From: JACPRL01 sp035573715
Lineage (GTDB): Bacteria > Acidobacteriota > Terriglobia > Acidiferrales > 2-02-FULL-67-57
Length of the DNA stretch: 64,000 nt
Assembly (NCBI GenBank): GCA_035573715.1
Contig: DATLZZ010000025.1
Location: forward strand, 124,001 to 188,000
Reading direction: 5' to 3'
Notes under the pieces: model-generated
The model's input: only the letters and a program-made list of their open reading frames with translations
What the model was told of the DNA's origin: nothing
Databases searched by the model: none
Position numbers and translations under genes: made by a program
Part shown: positions 1 through 8,587 of the stretch, piece after piece
Position numbering within the stretch: the first letter of the stretch is position 1
Layout: every line of letters starts with the position of its first letter

Positions 1-57
1 CCTCCGCCCTACATGTCGGCACTAGCTTTGCCCGGGTCAATCGGAGGTTCGCAGGCG

Positions 58-87
58 TTGACGGTTTCGGAGAGATACTCGTATAAT
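58..87 (+). promoter_or_regulatory. sigma70-type promoter of rplU-rpmA
   Basis: TTGACG at 58-63 and a perfect TATAAT at 82-87 are separated by 18 bp, a near-consensus housekeeping promoter. The predicted transcript starts about 25 nt before the rplU ribosome-binding site (GAGAGGA at 111-117), so it should drive rplU-rpmA and probably the following obgE block. Confidence 0.75.
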
Positions 88-118
88 AAGATTTCGGTTT
101 CGACCCCACGGAGAGGAT

Positions 119-436
119 ATGTACGCAGTCATCCGCAGTGGCGGAAAGCAGTACCGTGTCAGCGAGGGCGACGTTGTGCGCCTGGAGCGCCTTGACGGCA
201 AGGTGGGCAAGAAGGTCAGCTTCGACGTTCTGGCCCTCGGCGACAACGGCGACTTGCAGGCGGGCACGCCCACGCTCAAGGCCAAGGTCGCCGGTACCAT
301 CGTCGACCAGGGCAAGGGCGAGCGCGTCCACGTCTTCAAGTTCAAGAAGAATTCTCAGTATCGAATCCACCGCGGCCACCGCCAGCCGTTTACCGCGGTG
401 AAGATTACCGAGATCAGCGCCAAGGAAGTGGAGTAA
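119..436 (+). CDS. rplU: 50S ribosomal protein L21
   Basis: Large-subunit protein L21 of 105 residues, the normal family length, starting MYAVIRSGGKQYRV and carrying the C-terminal RIHRGHRQPFT block that contacts 23S rRNA. A GAGAGGA ribosome-binding site sits just before the ATG at 119, and a strong promoter lies at 58-87. It is followed 6 bp later by rpmA, the usual bacterial order rplU-rpmA-obgE. Identification is secure. Confidence 0.98.
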   Translation: MYAVIRSGGKQYRVSEGDVVRLERLDGKVGKKVSFDVLALGDNGDLQAGTPTLKAKVAGTIVDQGKGERVHVFKFKKNSQYRIHRGHRQPFTAVKITEISAKEVE

Positions 437-442
437 CCGGCT

Positions 443-757
443 ATGGCACACAAGAAGGGCCAGGGCAGCTCAACCAACGGGCGCGACAGCCACGGCCAAC
501 GGCTGGGCGTGAAGCGCTTCGAGGGCCAGTGGGTTCACGCCGGCTCCATCCTGGTGCGGCAGCGCGGCACGCCGCTCAAGCCCGGCGCCCATGTGGGTCG
601 CGGCAAGGACGACACGCTTTTTGCGCTGGTCAACGGCACTGTGCTTTTCGAAGACAAAGGCCGCCTGGGCCGCTATGTCAGCGTCCGACCGGACAGAGAA
701 GCTCTCGCCGCGCCGCCGAAGCAGGCGAGCGAAGCTGCGGCTGCCAGCGCCGACTGA
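443..757 (+). CDS. rpmA: 50S ribosomal protein L27
   Basis: L27 lies near the peptidyl-transferase centre. The 104-residue product begins MAHKKGQGSSTNGRDSHGQRLG, the conserved N-terminal arm, with no Firmicutes-type cleaved extension. The core GQWVHAGSILVRQRG is intact. The tail after residue 85 is Ala-rich and longer than in E. coli, which is common. It is co-transcribed with rplU. Confidence 0.98.
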   Translation: MAHKKGQGSSTNGRDSHGQRLGVKRFEGQWVHAGSILVRQRGTPLKPGAHVGRGKDDTLFALVNGTVLFEDKGRLGRYVSVRPDREALAAPPKQASEAAAASAD

Positions 758-811
758 TCCCTCCCAAACTTTCCCCTGCGCGGCTTTTCCGCTATTCTTC
801 TCGCTGAACTC

Positions 812-1822
812 ATGTTCATAGACGAAGCGAAGATCGTTGTGAAAGCTGGTGACGGCGGTAGAGGCTGCGTCGCCTTCCGGAGGGAGAAGTACGTCCCCAA
901 GGGCGGTCCCTCGGGCGGCGATGGGGGCGATGGCGGCAATGTAATTCTGGAAAGCACCGAGCACCTGAACACGCTCCTGCCATTCCGCTACAACCGCGAG
1001 TTCAAAGCCGAGCGCGGTCGCCACGGCGAGGGCTCCAACTGCCACGGCGCCACCGGCGAGGACAGGATCATCCGCGTGCCGGTCGGCACCGTCGTGTTCG
1101 ATGAAGAAAGCGGCGAGAAGCTCTTTGACTTCGACGCGCCTGGGGAAAGGTTTGTGGCCGCCAAGGGCGGAAAGGGCGGTCGCGGCAACGCCCGCTTCGC
1201 TTCGTCGACCAACAGAGCCCCGCGACGCTCCGAGCCGGGCACGCCGGGCGAAGAGCGCCGGCTGCGGCTGGAGCTGAAGCTGCTGGCCGACGTCGGGCTG
1301 GTCGGTTTCCCCAACGCGGGCAAGTCCACGCTGCTCTCCAAGCTTTCCGCGGCGCACCCCAAGATTGCCGACTACCCTTTCAGCACGGTAGAGCCCTGCT
1401 TAGGGGTCGTGGCGGCGGGCGAGGAGGAGAGCTTCGTAATGGCCGACATCCCCGGTCTTATCGAAGGTGCGCATCAGGGCCAGGGTCTGGGCACGCGCTT
1501 TCTAAAGCACATCGAGCGCACGCGGCTGCTGGTTCACCTCATCGATGTCTCGGACACCGGCCGCGAACCGGCGGAGGACTTCCGCGTAGTGCGGAACGAG
1601 CTGGCGCAGTTCAGCGCGGCACTGCTGGAAAAGCCCCTGGTCGTCGTCGCCAACAAGACCGACCAGCCGGGCAGCGCGGAGCGGTTGGAACGTTTGCGGG
1701 CATTCTGCCAGGCTGAAGGGCTGCCGCTGATGGCCATTTCCGCCTTGCGCGGTGACGGTCTCGATAAGCTTCGCTACGAACTGGCAGCGAGACTGCGCAC
1801 GGCGGCGCCCGTTTCCTCTTGA
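812..1822 (+). CDS. obgE: GTPase Obg/CgtA
   Basis: Ribosome-associated GTPase that acts in 50S assembly and stress control. The 336-residue protein has the glycine-rich Obg fold at about residues 1-158 (GDGGRGC, GGKGGRGNARF). A G domain follows with G1 GFPNAGKST, G3 DIPGLIEGA and G4 NKTD. There is no C-terminal OCT domain, as in many Gram-negative Obg proteins. It follows rpmA after 54 bp and nadD starts 1 bp after its stop. Confidence 0.97.
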   Translation: MFIDEAKIVVKAGDGGRGCVAFRREKYVPKGGPSGGDGGDGGNVILESTEHLNTLLPFRYNREFKAERGRHGEGSNCHGATGEDRIIRVPVGTVVFDEESGEKLFDFDAPGERFVAAKGGKGGRGNARFASSTNRAPRRSEPGTPGEERRLRLELKLLADVGLVGFPNAGKSTLLSKLSAAHPKIADYPFSTVEPCLGVVAAGEEESFVMADIPGLIEGAHQGQGLGTRFLKHIERTRLLVHLIDVSDTGREPAEDFRVVRNELAQFSAALLEKPLVVVANKTDQPGSAERLERLRAFCQAEGLPLMAISALRGDGLDKLRYELAARLRTAAPVSS

Positions 1823-1823
1823 C

Positions 1824-2438
1824 ATGCGAGCGTTGCGCATCGGCATCCTCGGCGGGACGTTTGACCCTGTTCACACTGGGCACCTGGCGGTGGCGCGGGC
1901 CGCGCGGCGACGCTTTCGGCTTGACCTCGTCTACTTCATCCCTTGCGGCCTGCCGCCGCACAAGCCGCGGCGCAAGCTGAGCCCGTTCCTGCATCGCTTC
2001 ACGATGGTGGCGCTGGCGTGCGCCGGCGAGCCGGCCTTTGCTCCTTCGCTGTTGGAAGCGGGCGCGGATTTGCGGGGCGAGCACGTAACCTATTCGATTG
2101 ACACCGTGCGGCGACTCCGGCGAATGAGGCCGCGCGCCCGGCTCTACTTTCTTTTAGGCGCCGATGCGCTCCTGCTTCTGCCGCAGTGGAAGAACATTGG
2201 ACAACTGGTGCGGCTGTGCGAGTTCGTCGTCGCCGCGCGTCCGGGGATCGACAGGCGGAAGCTCGCGCGCGTTGCCGTGCCGAATGCCACGGTTCACTTT
2301 CTCGGAGGCGTAGACGTGGATGTGTCTGCGAGCCAGATCCGGCGGGCGGCGCGTCGCGGTCGCTCGCTGGCAGGCCTGGTTCCAGCGTCGGTCGCGGACT
2401 ACATTTCCAAGATGGCGCTCTACTCGGGGAGGCGATGA
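1824..2438 (+). CDS. nadD: nicotinate-nucleotide adenylyltransferase
   Basis: NadD adenylates nicotinic acid mononucleotide to deamido-NAD in NAD biosynthesis. The 204-residue product carries the nucleotidyltransferase signature GGTFDPVHTGHL at the N-terminus and the C-terminal SxSxIR-type motif (SASQIRRAARRG). The open frame extends upstream into obgE. The ATG at 1824 directly after the obgE stop gives the canonical MRALRIGILGGTF start. It overlaps rsfS by ATGA, indicating translational coupling. Confidence 0.96.
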   Translation: MRALRIGILGGTFDPVHTGHLAVARAARRRFRLDLVYFIPCGLPPHKPRRKLSPFLHRFTMVALACAGEPAFAPSLLEAGADLRGEHVTYSIDTVRRLRRMRPRARLYFLLGADALLLLPQWKNIGQLVRLCEFVVAARPGIDRRKLARVAVPNATVHFLGGVDVDVSASQIRRAARRGRSLAGLVPASVADYISKMALYSGRR

Positions 2439-2803
2439 AGGCCGCCAAGACTCTGGACCTCGTGAGGCAGGCGGCGCTGGCGGCGCTCGACAAGAAAGCG
2501 AGCGACCTGGTGGTGCTCGACCTTAATGGCGTCGCCTCGCTCAGCGGCTACTTCCTGCTCTGCACGGGCGAATCGTCGCGGCAGGTGCAGGCCATCTCCA
2601 ACGGGATTGAGGAGCGCTTGCTCGAGCGCGGCGTCAAGCCGCATCACATCGAGGGCTACCGGCACGCCGAGTGGATTCTGCTCGACTACCTGGACTTTGT
2701 CGTCCACGTTTTCTCGCCCAGGGCGCGCGCGTTTTACGACCTGGAACGGCTGTGGCGCCCCGCCAAGCGTCTGGCCTTACCGGAAGACAGCAAACGGAAG
2801 TAA
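2435..2803 (+). CDS. rsfS: ribosomal silencing factor RsfS
   Basis: RsfS (Iojap/DUF143) binds L14 and blocks joining of the ribosomal subunits in starvation. The 122-residue product has the conserved blocks DLVVLDLNGVASLSGYFLLCTG and EGYRHAEWILLDYLDFVVHVF. The start is the ATG overlapping the nadD stop. An upstream extension of the frame lies wholly inside nadD and is not coding. The nadD-rsfS-rlmH order is widespread. Confidence 0.96.
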   Translation: MKAAKTLDLVRQAALAALDKKASDLVVLDLNGVASLSGYFLLCTGESSRQVQAISNGIEERLLERGVKPHHIEGYRHAEWILLDYLDFVVHVFSPRARAFYDLERLWRPAKRLALPEDSKRK

Positions 2804-2806
2804 ACC

Positions 2807-3247
2807 GTGCGGATTCAACTGATCTTTCTCGGCAAGACGCGCAACGCGCACGTGCGGGCACTGCTGGACGACTACCAGAAGCGCATCGCCCGCTTTTCTC
2901 CCATCGAAGTGCTGGAATGGAAAACGGCCGACGGCGGGCCGTGGTCCGTGGCCGAAGCCCGCGGCAAAGGCGAGGCGGCGCCGGTTGTCCTGCTCGATTC
3001 CGGCGGCACGGCCTACAGCTCGGAGGACTTTGCCCGCTGGCTGGCCCGGAAGGAGCGCAGCGGCGCTCGCAAGCTGGTGTTTCTGGTCGGCGGCGCCGAG
3101 GGCTTTGCCGACGAAACCAAGCGCGCGGCCGATGAGCTGCTCTCGCTCGGCCCGATGACGCTTCCGCACGAACTGGCCCGCGTCGTGCTGCTCGAGCAGC
3201 TCTATCGCGCCTTCGCCTTCTTGCGCGACCACCCGTATCCCAAGTAG
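2807..3247 (+). CDS. rlmH: 23S rRNA pseudouridine-1915 N3-methyltransferase
   Basis: RlmH (SPOUT/YbeA family) methylates pseudouridine 1915 of 23S rRNA. The 146 residues include the SAM-binding knot motif FLVGGAEGF near residue 103 and the family C-terminus ELARVVLLEQLYRAFAFLRDHPYPK. The start is GTG at 2807, 3 bp after the rsfS stop. It is the last gene of the ribosome/NAD block. Confidence 0.96.
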   Translation: MRIQLIFLGKTRNAHVRALLDDYQKRIARFSPIEVLEWKTADGGPWSVAEARGKGEAAPVVLLDSGGTAYSSEDFARWLARKERSGARKLVFLVGGAEGFADETKRAADELLSLGPMTLPHELARVVLLEQLYRAFAFLRDHPYPK

Positions 3248-3256
3248 GCTGAAGCG

Positions 3257-3796
3257 ATGAGGGAGGCGAAGCGCAGAGGGCTGATCATCGTCCACACCGG
3301 GCCGGGGAAGGGGAAGACCACCGCGGCGTTGGGACTGGCGATGCGCGCCGTGGGCAGCGGCCTGCGGGTGCTGATGGTGCAGTTCATCAAAGGCTCGTGG
3401 CACTACGGCGAGCTCGACGCCGCCGAGATGCTGGGCAAGGACAAGTTCACCATCCGCCCCATGGGCCACGGCTTCGTGAAGCTCGGCGGCGAGATCGACC
3501 CGAAAGACCGCCAGGCCGCCGAGGAAGCCTGGGCGTTTGCGCGCGAGAAGATTTTTTCCGGCCAGTACGATATGATTATCCTCGACGAAATCAACTACGC
3601 CATCAGTTACGGCCTTATCCCCGTCGGCCCGGTTGTGGAAGCCCTGAAGCAAAAGCCGGAGCCGGTGCACGTGATTCTGACGGGGCGCAATGCGCATGCA
3701 GAGATTGTTGACTTGGCGGACACGGTGACGGAAATGCGCGAGGTCAAGCATGCGTATCAAAAGGGCATCGAGGCCCAGCGAGGGATTGAGTACTGA
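3257..3796 (+). CDS. cobO: cob(I)yrinic acid a,c-diamide adenosyltransferase
   Basis: CobA/CobO/BtuR-type corrinoid adenosyltransferase, which makes the Co-adenosyl bond of adenosylcobalamin from ATP. The 179-residue protein has a P-loop GPGKGKTT near residue 16, the VQFIKGSWHYGELDA segment, and DMIILDEINYAI (Walker B-like). Length and motif order match the family. No other cobalamin gene is in the window, so the role could be salvage of imported corrinoid. It sits between rlmH and accD with 2-9 bp gaps. Confidence 0.93.
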   Translation: MREAKRRGLIIVHTGPGKGKTTAALGLAMRAVGSGLRVLMVQFIKGSWHYGELDAAEMLGKDKFTIRPMGHGFVKLGGEIDPKDRQAAEEAWAFAREKIFSGQYDMIILDEINYAISYGLIPVGPVVEALKQKPEPVHVILTGRNAHAEIVDLADTVTEMREVKHAYQKGIEAQRGIEY

Positions 3797-3798
3797 AC

Positions 3799-4647
<849 letters not shown>

Positions 4648-4659
4648 GCGACGCCTGTC

Positions 4660-6006
4660 ATGCCCCTGAATTACTCCGAAGCCGTGCAGCGGCTTCTCTG
4701 GTTGGGCCACGAGGGGAGCAGCCTGAAGTGGGACCTGAACAACGTGCGCGCGGTGCTGGCGCGGCTGGGGAACCCCGAGCGGCGCTTCGCCAGCGTGCAC
4801 ATTGCGGGCACGAACGGCAAGGGCTCGGTGGCGGCGATGACCGAGTCCATCCTGCGCACCGCCGGGTACCGCACGGCACTTTACACTTCGCCGCACCTGG
4901 AGCGCATGAACGAGCGGATCGCGGTCAGCGGCCGGCCAGCCAGCGATACTGAGTTCGCCACGGCCTTCAATGCCGTAGCAGCAGCCGTGGAAGCCCTGCT
5001 GGCGGAGAACGCCCTCCCCAATCATCCGAGCTTCTTCGAAACGATGACGGCGATGGCGTTCTGGCACTTTGCCCAGACTGGCGTCGAGGTTGCGGTGCTG
5101 GAAGTCGGAATGGGAGGACGGTTGGACGCGACCAACGTGGTGACGCCGGAGGTCGCAGTTATCACGTCGATTGATTTTGACCACGAGCGCTACCTCGGCC
5201 ACTCCATCGAACAGATCGCGGCAGAGAAGGCGGGCATCATCAAAGCAGGCGTGCCGGTCGTCAACGCGGCCGAGAATCCGGTGGCCCGTGCTGTGGTCTC
5301 CAAGCGTGTGGCGGAAGTGGGCACGCCGATGGTGGACCTGGAGGCGGAATACAGCGCCAGCGATGTTCGCACCCGGGACTTCGGGCTCTACTCCTTCGTC
5401 GCGCGCTCCAACGACGGATTCACCTTGCCGCTCGAACTATCACTGCGCGGCGAGTTTCAGGTGCGGAACGCGCTGGTAGCAACGGTGGTTGCTCATCAGT
5501 TGGCCCCGCGTGGCTGGAAGATTGACTCCGCAGCCATCGCCAGCGGGATTGCGCGGGTGGACTGGCCGGGCCGGCTGGAGCTGACACGCCGGGAGCCGCT
5601 GGTGTTCCTCGATGGCGCCCACAACCCGGCGGGCGCCCGCCAGGTGGCGAGGTTCTGGCAGGAGCATCTCGCAGGCCGGCGAATTCATCTGGTGTATGGC
5701 ACGGTGCGCGACAAAGCCGTGGGCGAGATGACGGAGCTGCTGTTCCCGCTGGCCGCCAGCGTTACGCTGACGCAAGCGGCCACACCGCGAGCGGCTGGCG
5801 CGGAGTCGCTGCGACCGGTGGCCCAGGCGCTGAATCCCATTGTCAGAGTCGAGCCGGAGCCGGCGCAGGCGCTGGCGAGCGCGATGGGTCGCGCTGCAGC
5901 GGAGGATGTAGTGTTTGTGACCGGCTCGCTGTTTCTGGTAGGAGATTGCCGGCGGGCGTTGCGGGAGATGGCCGCGGCTGTGGTTTTGGGAGGGCAGTCT
6001 CGATGA
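4660..6006 (+). CDS. folC: bifunctional folylpolyglutamate/dihydrofolate synthase
   Basis: FolC ligates glutamate to dihydropteroate and to folates. The 448-residue Mur-ligase-family protein has the ATP loop GTNGKGSVAAM at about residue 49, TSPHLERMNERI, GGRLDATNVV, SIDFDHERYLG and the C-domain motif DGAHNPAGA. Length is typical. Its stop overlaps the next start by ATGA. It is notable next to the candidate p-aminobenzoate-forming enzyme at 14602-15279. Confidence 0.96.
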   Translation: MPLNYSEAVQRLLWLGHEGSSLKWDLNNVRAVLARLGNPERRFASVHIAGTNGKGSVAAMTESILRTAGYRTALYTSPHLERMNERIAVSGRPASDTEFATAFNAVAAAVEALLAENALPNHPSFFETMTAMAFWHFAQTGVEVAVLEVGMGGRLDATNVVTPEVAVITSIDFDHERYLGHSIEQIAAEKAGIIKAGVPVVNAAENPVARAVVSKRVAEVGTPMVDLEAEYSASDVRTRDFGLYSFVARSNDGFTLPLELSLRGEFQVRNALVATVVAHQLAPRGWKIDSAAIASGIARVDWPGRLELTRREPLVFLDGAHNPAGARQVARFWQEHLAGRRIHLVYGTVRDKAVGEMTELLFPLAASVTLTQAATPRAAGAESLRPVAQALNPIVRVEPEPAQALASAMGRAAAEDVVFVTGSLFLVGDCRRALREMAAAVVLGGQSR

Positions 6007-6767
6007 TTCGGTTGGACGGGCGGGTGGCGGTGATAACGGGCGGGTCGCGGGGCATCGGCGCGGCGGCAGTCAAGATGTTCGCCGAGGCCGGAGCCCACGT
6101 AGTGTTCAGCTACCATCGGAATCGCACCGCTGCGAACCAAGTGGCGGAAGCCGCCCGCGCTTTCGGCCGCGACGTGCTGGCTGTCCGAGCCGACCTGCGA
6201 AAGATGGCAGACGCCCGGAAGCTGGTCGACGCCGCCTTGCGGCACTTCGGCCGGCTCGATGTTCTGGTCGCCAACGCCGGCATCTGGAACGAAGAGGACA
6301 TCCCCATCGAGAAGCTCACCGAGCGGCAGTGGGATGAGATGATGGCGACGAATGTCAAGTCGGCCTATTCTGTCATCCACTACGCCGTGCCGGTGATGAA
6401 GAAACAACGGAGTGGGCGCATCATTGCCATTTCTTCTACAGCCGGGCAACGCGGCGAAGCCTTCCACACCCACTACGCCGCCACCAAGGGCGCAGTTATC
6501 AGCATGGTTAAGGGGCTTTCGACCGAACTGGCGCCGCACCGCATTCTGGTGAACTGTGTGGCGCCGGGCTGGGTGGACACCGACATGTCGAGGCCGGTGC
6601 TGAAGAAGCCAGGGTTGCGGCGGTGGGTGTGCAAGCAGATTCCGCTGGGGCGGGTGGCGACGCCGGAGGAAGTGGCGGGGCCAATCCTGTTTCTGGCCTC
6701 CGACCTGGCAACGTTTATGACGGGCGAGATCGTCAATGTAAATGGTGGCGCGGTTCTAGTAGGGTAG
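6003..6767 (+). CDS. short-chain dehydrogenase/reductase, FabG-like
   Basis: NAD(P)-dependent oxidoreductase of 254 residues. It has the cofactor motif GGSRGIG at residues 12-18, NAG in the beta4 region, the catalytic Ser (ISSTAG) and YxxxK (YAATK). The C-terminal MTGEIVNVNGG is typical of the FabG group. Position after accD-folC would suit a 3-oxoacyl-ACP reductase, but the SDR family is broad and the substrate cannot be fixed from sequence alone. Start ATG 6003 overlaps the folC stop; the longer frame upstream lies inside folC. Confidence 0.9.
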   Translation: MIRLDGRVAVITGGSRGIGAAAVKMFAEAGAHVVFSYHRNRTAANQVAEAARAFGRDVLAVRADLRKMADARKLVDAALRHFGRLDVLVANAGIWNEEDIPIEKLTERQWDEMMATNVKSAYSVIHYAVPVMKKQRSGRIIAISSTAGQRGEAFHTHYAATKGAVISMVKGLSTELAPHRILVNCVAPGWVDTDMSRPVLKKPGLRRWVCKQIPLGRVATPEEVAGPILFLASDLATFMTGEIVNVNGGAVLVG

Positions 6768-6773
6768 GGGGAT

Positions 6774-7562
6774 ATGCGACAACTGACACTGCTGCTGTGC
6801 GCGCTGTGCCTTTCAGTGGCGGGGCCCGCCTTCTCTCAGGAGCGGCCACTCGCACCCGGGGAGGGGAAAGCCAAGGAGGTTCTCGACCGGACCATCGAGG
6901 CCCTGGGCGGGCAGCAGTACCTCGACGTGCGGGATTCCGTGCGCCACGGGCGGCTCTACAGCTTCGACCGCGGCGAGCTGGCCAGCCCGGGCGACCGCTT
7001 CATTGACTACCTCAAGTTTCCCGGCAAAGAGCGGTTGGAGTTGGGCAAGAAGGGCAACATCGTCTATGTGAACGACAACGACAAGGGCTGGGAGCTCGAC
7101 CGCCAGGGTGTGCGCGAGTCCACGCCGGAAAGCATCGAGACTTTTCAGGAAAGCCTGCGGCACGACTTCGAGTACGTCCTCCGCTTCCGCTTGCGCCAGG
7201 AGAAGATTCAGCTCTACTACGAAGGCACCGCCTTCGTCGACAACCGTCAGGTGCACATCGTAGAGCTGGTTGACGACCGCAACGAGAGCCTGAAGCTCTA
7301 TATCGACGCGCGCACCTATCTGCCGCTACAAATGCGCTGGCGGCAGAAGGACGTCCTGACCGGCGACTACCTGGACGTGGTGGAGTCGTACGGCAAGTGG
7401 ATTCGCGTTCAGGGGATCATGACGCCGATGGCGGTGAGCCGCGAGCGGGGCGGGCGGCGCTACTTCGAGGCCTATTTCACTCAAGTGCAGTACAACGTCG
7501 GAGTGGACGATTCGCTGTTCACGCGGGCGTCGTTGGAAGAGCGGTGGAAGAAGGTCAAGTAA
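6774..7562 (+). CDS. secreted protein, LolA/outer-membrane lipoprotein-sorting-like
   Basis: A 262-residue protein with a clear signal peptide (cleavage likely after AFS in GPAFSQERP, about residue 22). The rest is rich in beta-strand-like segments (VDNRQVHIVELVDDRNESLKLYIDARTYLPLQMRWRQ in outline), a pattern of the LolA-like fold seen in many acidobacterial periplasmic proteins. No catalytic motif is visible. It resembles in layout the 53023-53745 gene product. Function is unknown; periplasmic location is the supported part. Confidence 0.75.
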   Translation: MRQLTLLLCALCLSVAGPAFSQERPLAPGEGKAKEVLDRTIEALGGQQYLDVRDSVRHGRLYSFDRGELASPGDRFIDYLKFPGKERLELGKKGNIVYVNDNDKGWELDRQGVRESTPESIETFQESLRHDFEYVLRFRLRQEKIQLYYEGTAFVDNRQVHIVELVDDRNESLKLYIDARTYLPLQMRWRQKDVLTGDYLDVVESYGKWIRVQGIMTPMAVSRERGGRRYFEAYFTQVQYNVGVDDSLFTRASLEERWKKVK

Positions 7563-7596
7563 GCGGCGCGTGGTACAATCCTCGGGGAGATTTGGT

Positions 7597-8151
7597 ATGG
7601 CACCGCAGCGTTTCCATCGCCAGAGGGTGCGCGCCACTACCGTGCTTTGCGTCCGTCGCGGCAGCAATGTGGTGTTTGCGGGCGACGGGCAGGTGAGCGT
7701 GGGGAGCACTGTGGTCAAGCAGACGGCGCGCAAGATTCGTCGGCTCTACAACGACAAGGTGTTGGCAGGCTTCGCCGGCTCTACCGCCGACGCGCTCTCG
7801 CTCTTCGGGCGCTTCGAAGGCAAGCTGCAGGAGCACGCCGGCAACCTGGGCCGTGCGGCCGTCGAACTGGCCAAGGAGTGGCGCACCGACCGCATCCTGA
7901 GGCATCTCGACGCGCTGCTGCTGGTGGCGGATGAAAAGTCCACCTATCTGCTGAGCGGTGCGGGCGACATCATCGAGCCTGACGACGGCGTGGCGGCCAT
8001 CGGCTCCGGCGGGCCGTTCGCGCTGGCGGCGGCGCGGGCGCTCATCCAGCACACCAAGCTCACGCCGCGGGAGATTGCCGAGCAGGCGATGCAGATTGCG
8101 GCGGGCATCTGTGTTTACACCAACACCAATTTCGTCTTCGAAGAGTTGTAG
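7597..8151 (+). CDS. hslV: ATP-dependent protease peptidase subunit HslV
   Basis: HslV (ClpQ) is the proteolytic core paired with HslU. The 184-residue product contains FAGDGQVSVG, KIRRLYNDKVLAGFAGSTADA and AIGSGGPFALAAARAL. By alignment with E. coli HslV the catalytic threonine is T14 of VRATTVLCVRR, so 13 residues precede it and must be removed, whereas E. coli removes only Met. The ATG at 7597 was chosen over an upstream in-frame start because a GGGGAGA ribosome-binding site lies at 7584-7590. A small gene separates it from hslU. Confidence 0.95.
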   Translation: MAPQRFHRQRVRATTVLCVRRGSNVVFAGDGQVSVGSTVVKQTARKIRRLYNDKVLAGFAGSTADALSLFGRFEGKLQEHAGNLGRAAVELAKEWRTDRILRHLDALLLVADEKSTYLLSGAGDIIEPDDGVAAIGSGGPFALAAARALIQHTKLTPREIAEQAMQIAAGICVYTNTNFVFEEL

Positions 8152-8154
8152 GCG

Positions 8155-8508
8155 ATGCGGGAACGCGGGGGCAGCTTCGTCACCCTCATCATCGTAGTCG
8201 TTGTCATTCTGGTGGTGACGATGATTGCACTGAAGAGCTACCAGCGGTCGTCGCCGCCGCCCATGCCGGGCCGGGCGGGCCAGCCGGCGCGCGCGGTGGT
8301 GGACAACGTCGAACTGACGATTGAGGGAATGAGCTCAGACACCGATGCGCTGCAGGTGAGCGAAGCCATCCGGCGGCTGCCCGGAGTGGTCAGCGTCAGC
8401 GTGGACTACGCCAGCGGAACGGCGCGGGTCGGCTACAACCCCAATCAGGTGCAGCCCGCCGACTTTGTGGCCGCGATTGAGAAGCTCGGCTTCCGCGCGC
8501 GCTACTAG
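8155..8508 (+). CDS. membrane-anchored HMA-like protein lacking metal cysteines
   Basis: A 117-residue protein with one N-terminal membrane helix (residues 9-26) and a Pro-rich linker. A C-terminal ferredoxin-like domain at residues 48-117 reads like a heavy-metal-associated (HMA) domain: VELTIEGM, then SEAIRRLPGVVSVSVDYASGTARVGY and DFVAAIEKLGFRA. The metal-binding GMTCxxC site is replaced by GMSSDTD (S61 and D64 in the cysteine positions), so ordinary soft-metal binding is not expected. It lies 3 bp after hslV and before hslU. A role with the protease is only positional inference. Confidence 0.8.
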   Translation: MRERGGSFVTLIIVVVVILVVTMIALKSYQRSSPPPMPGRAGQPARAVVDNVELTIEGMSSDTDALQVSEAIRRLPGVVSVSVDYASGTARVGYNPNQVQPADFVAAIEKLGFRARY

Positions 8509-8536
8509 TGCCCTGGCGCGGCTGCGGAGCCCCGGC

Positions 8537-8542
8537 TATAAT
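8537..8542 (+). promoter_or_regulatory. putative -10 element before hslU
   Basis: A perfect TATAAT lies 45 bp before the hslU start in the 79-bp gap after the HMA-like gene. The hexamer 17 bp upstream (TGGCGC) is a poor -35, so this is a candidate internal promoter for hslU rather than a firm one. Confidence 0.35.
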
Positions 8543-8587
8543 CGTTTCAGGTCGTGACCGGCGACTACAAACGGACTGATACCAACG

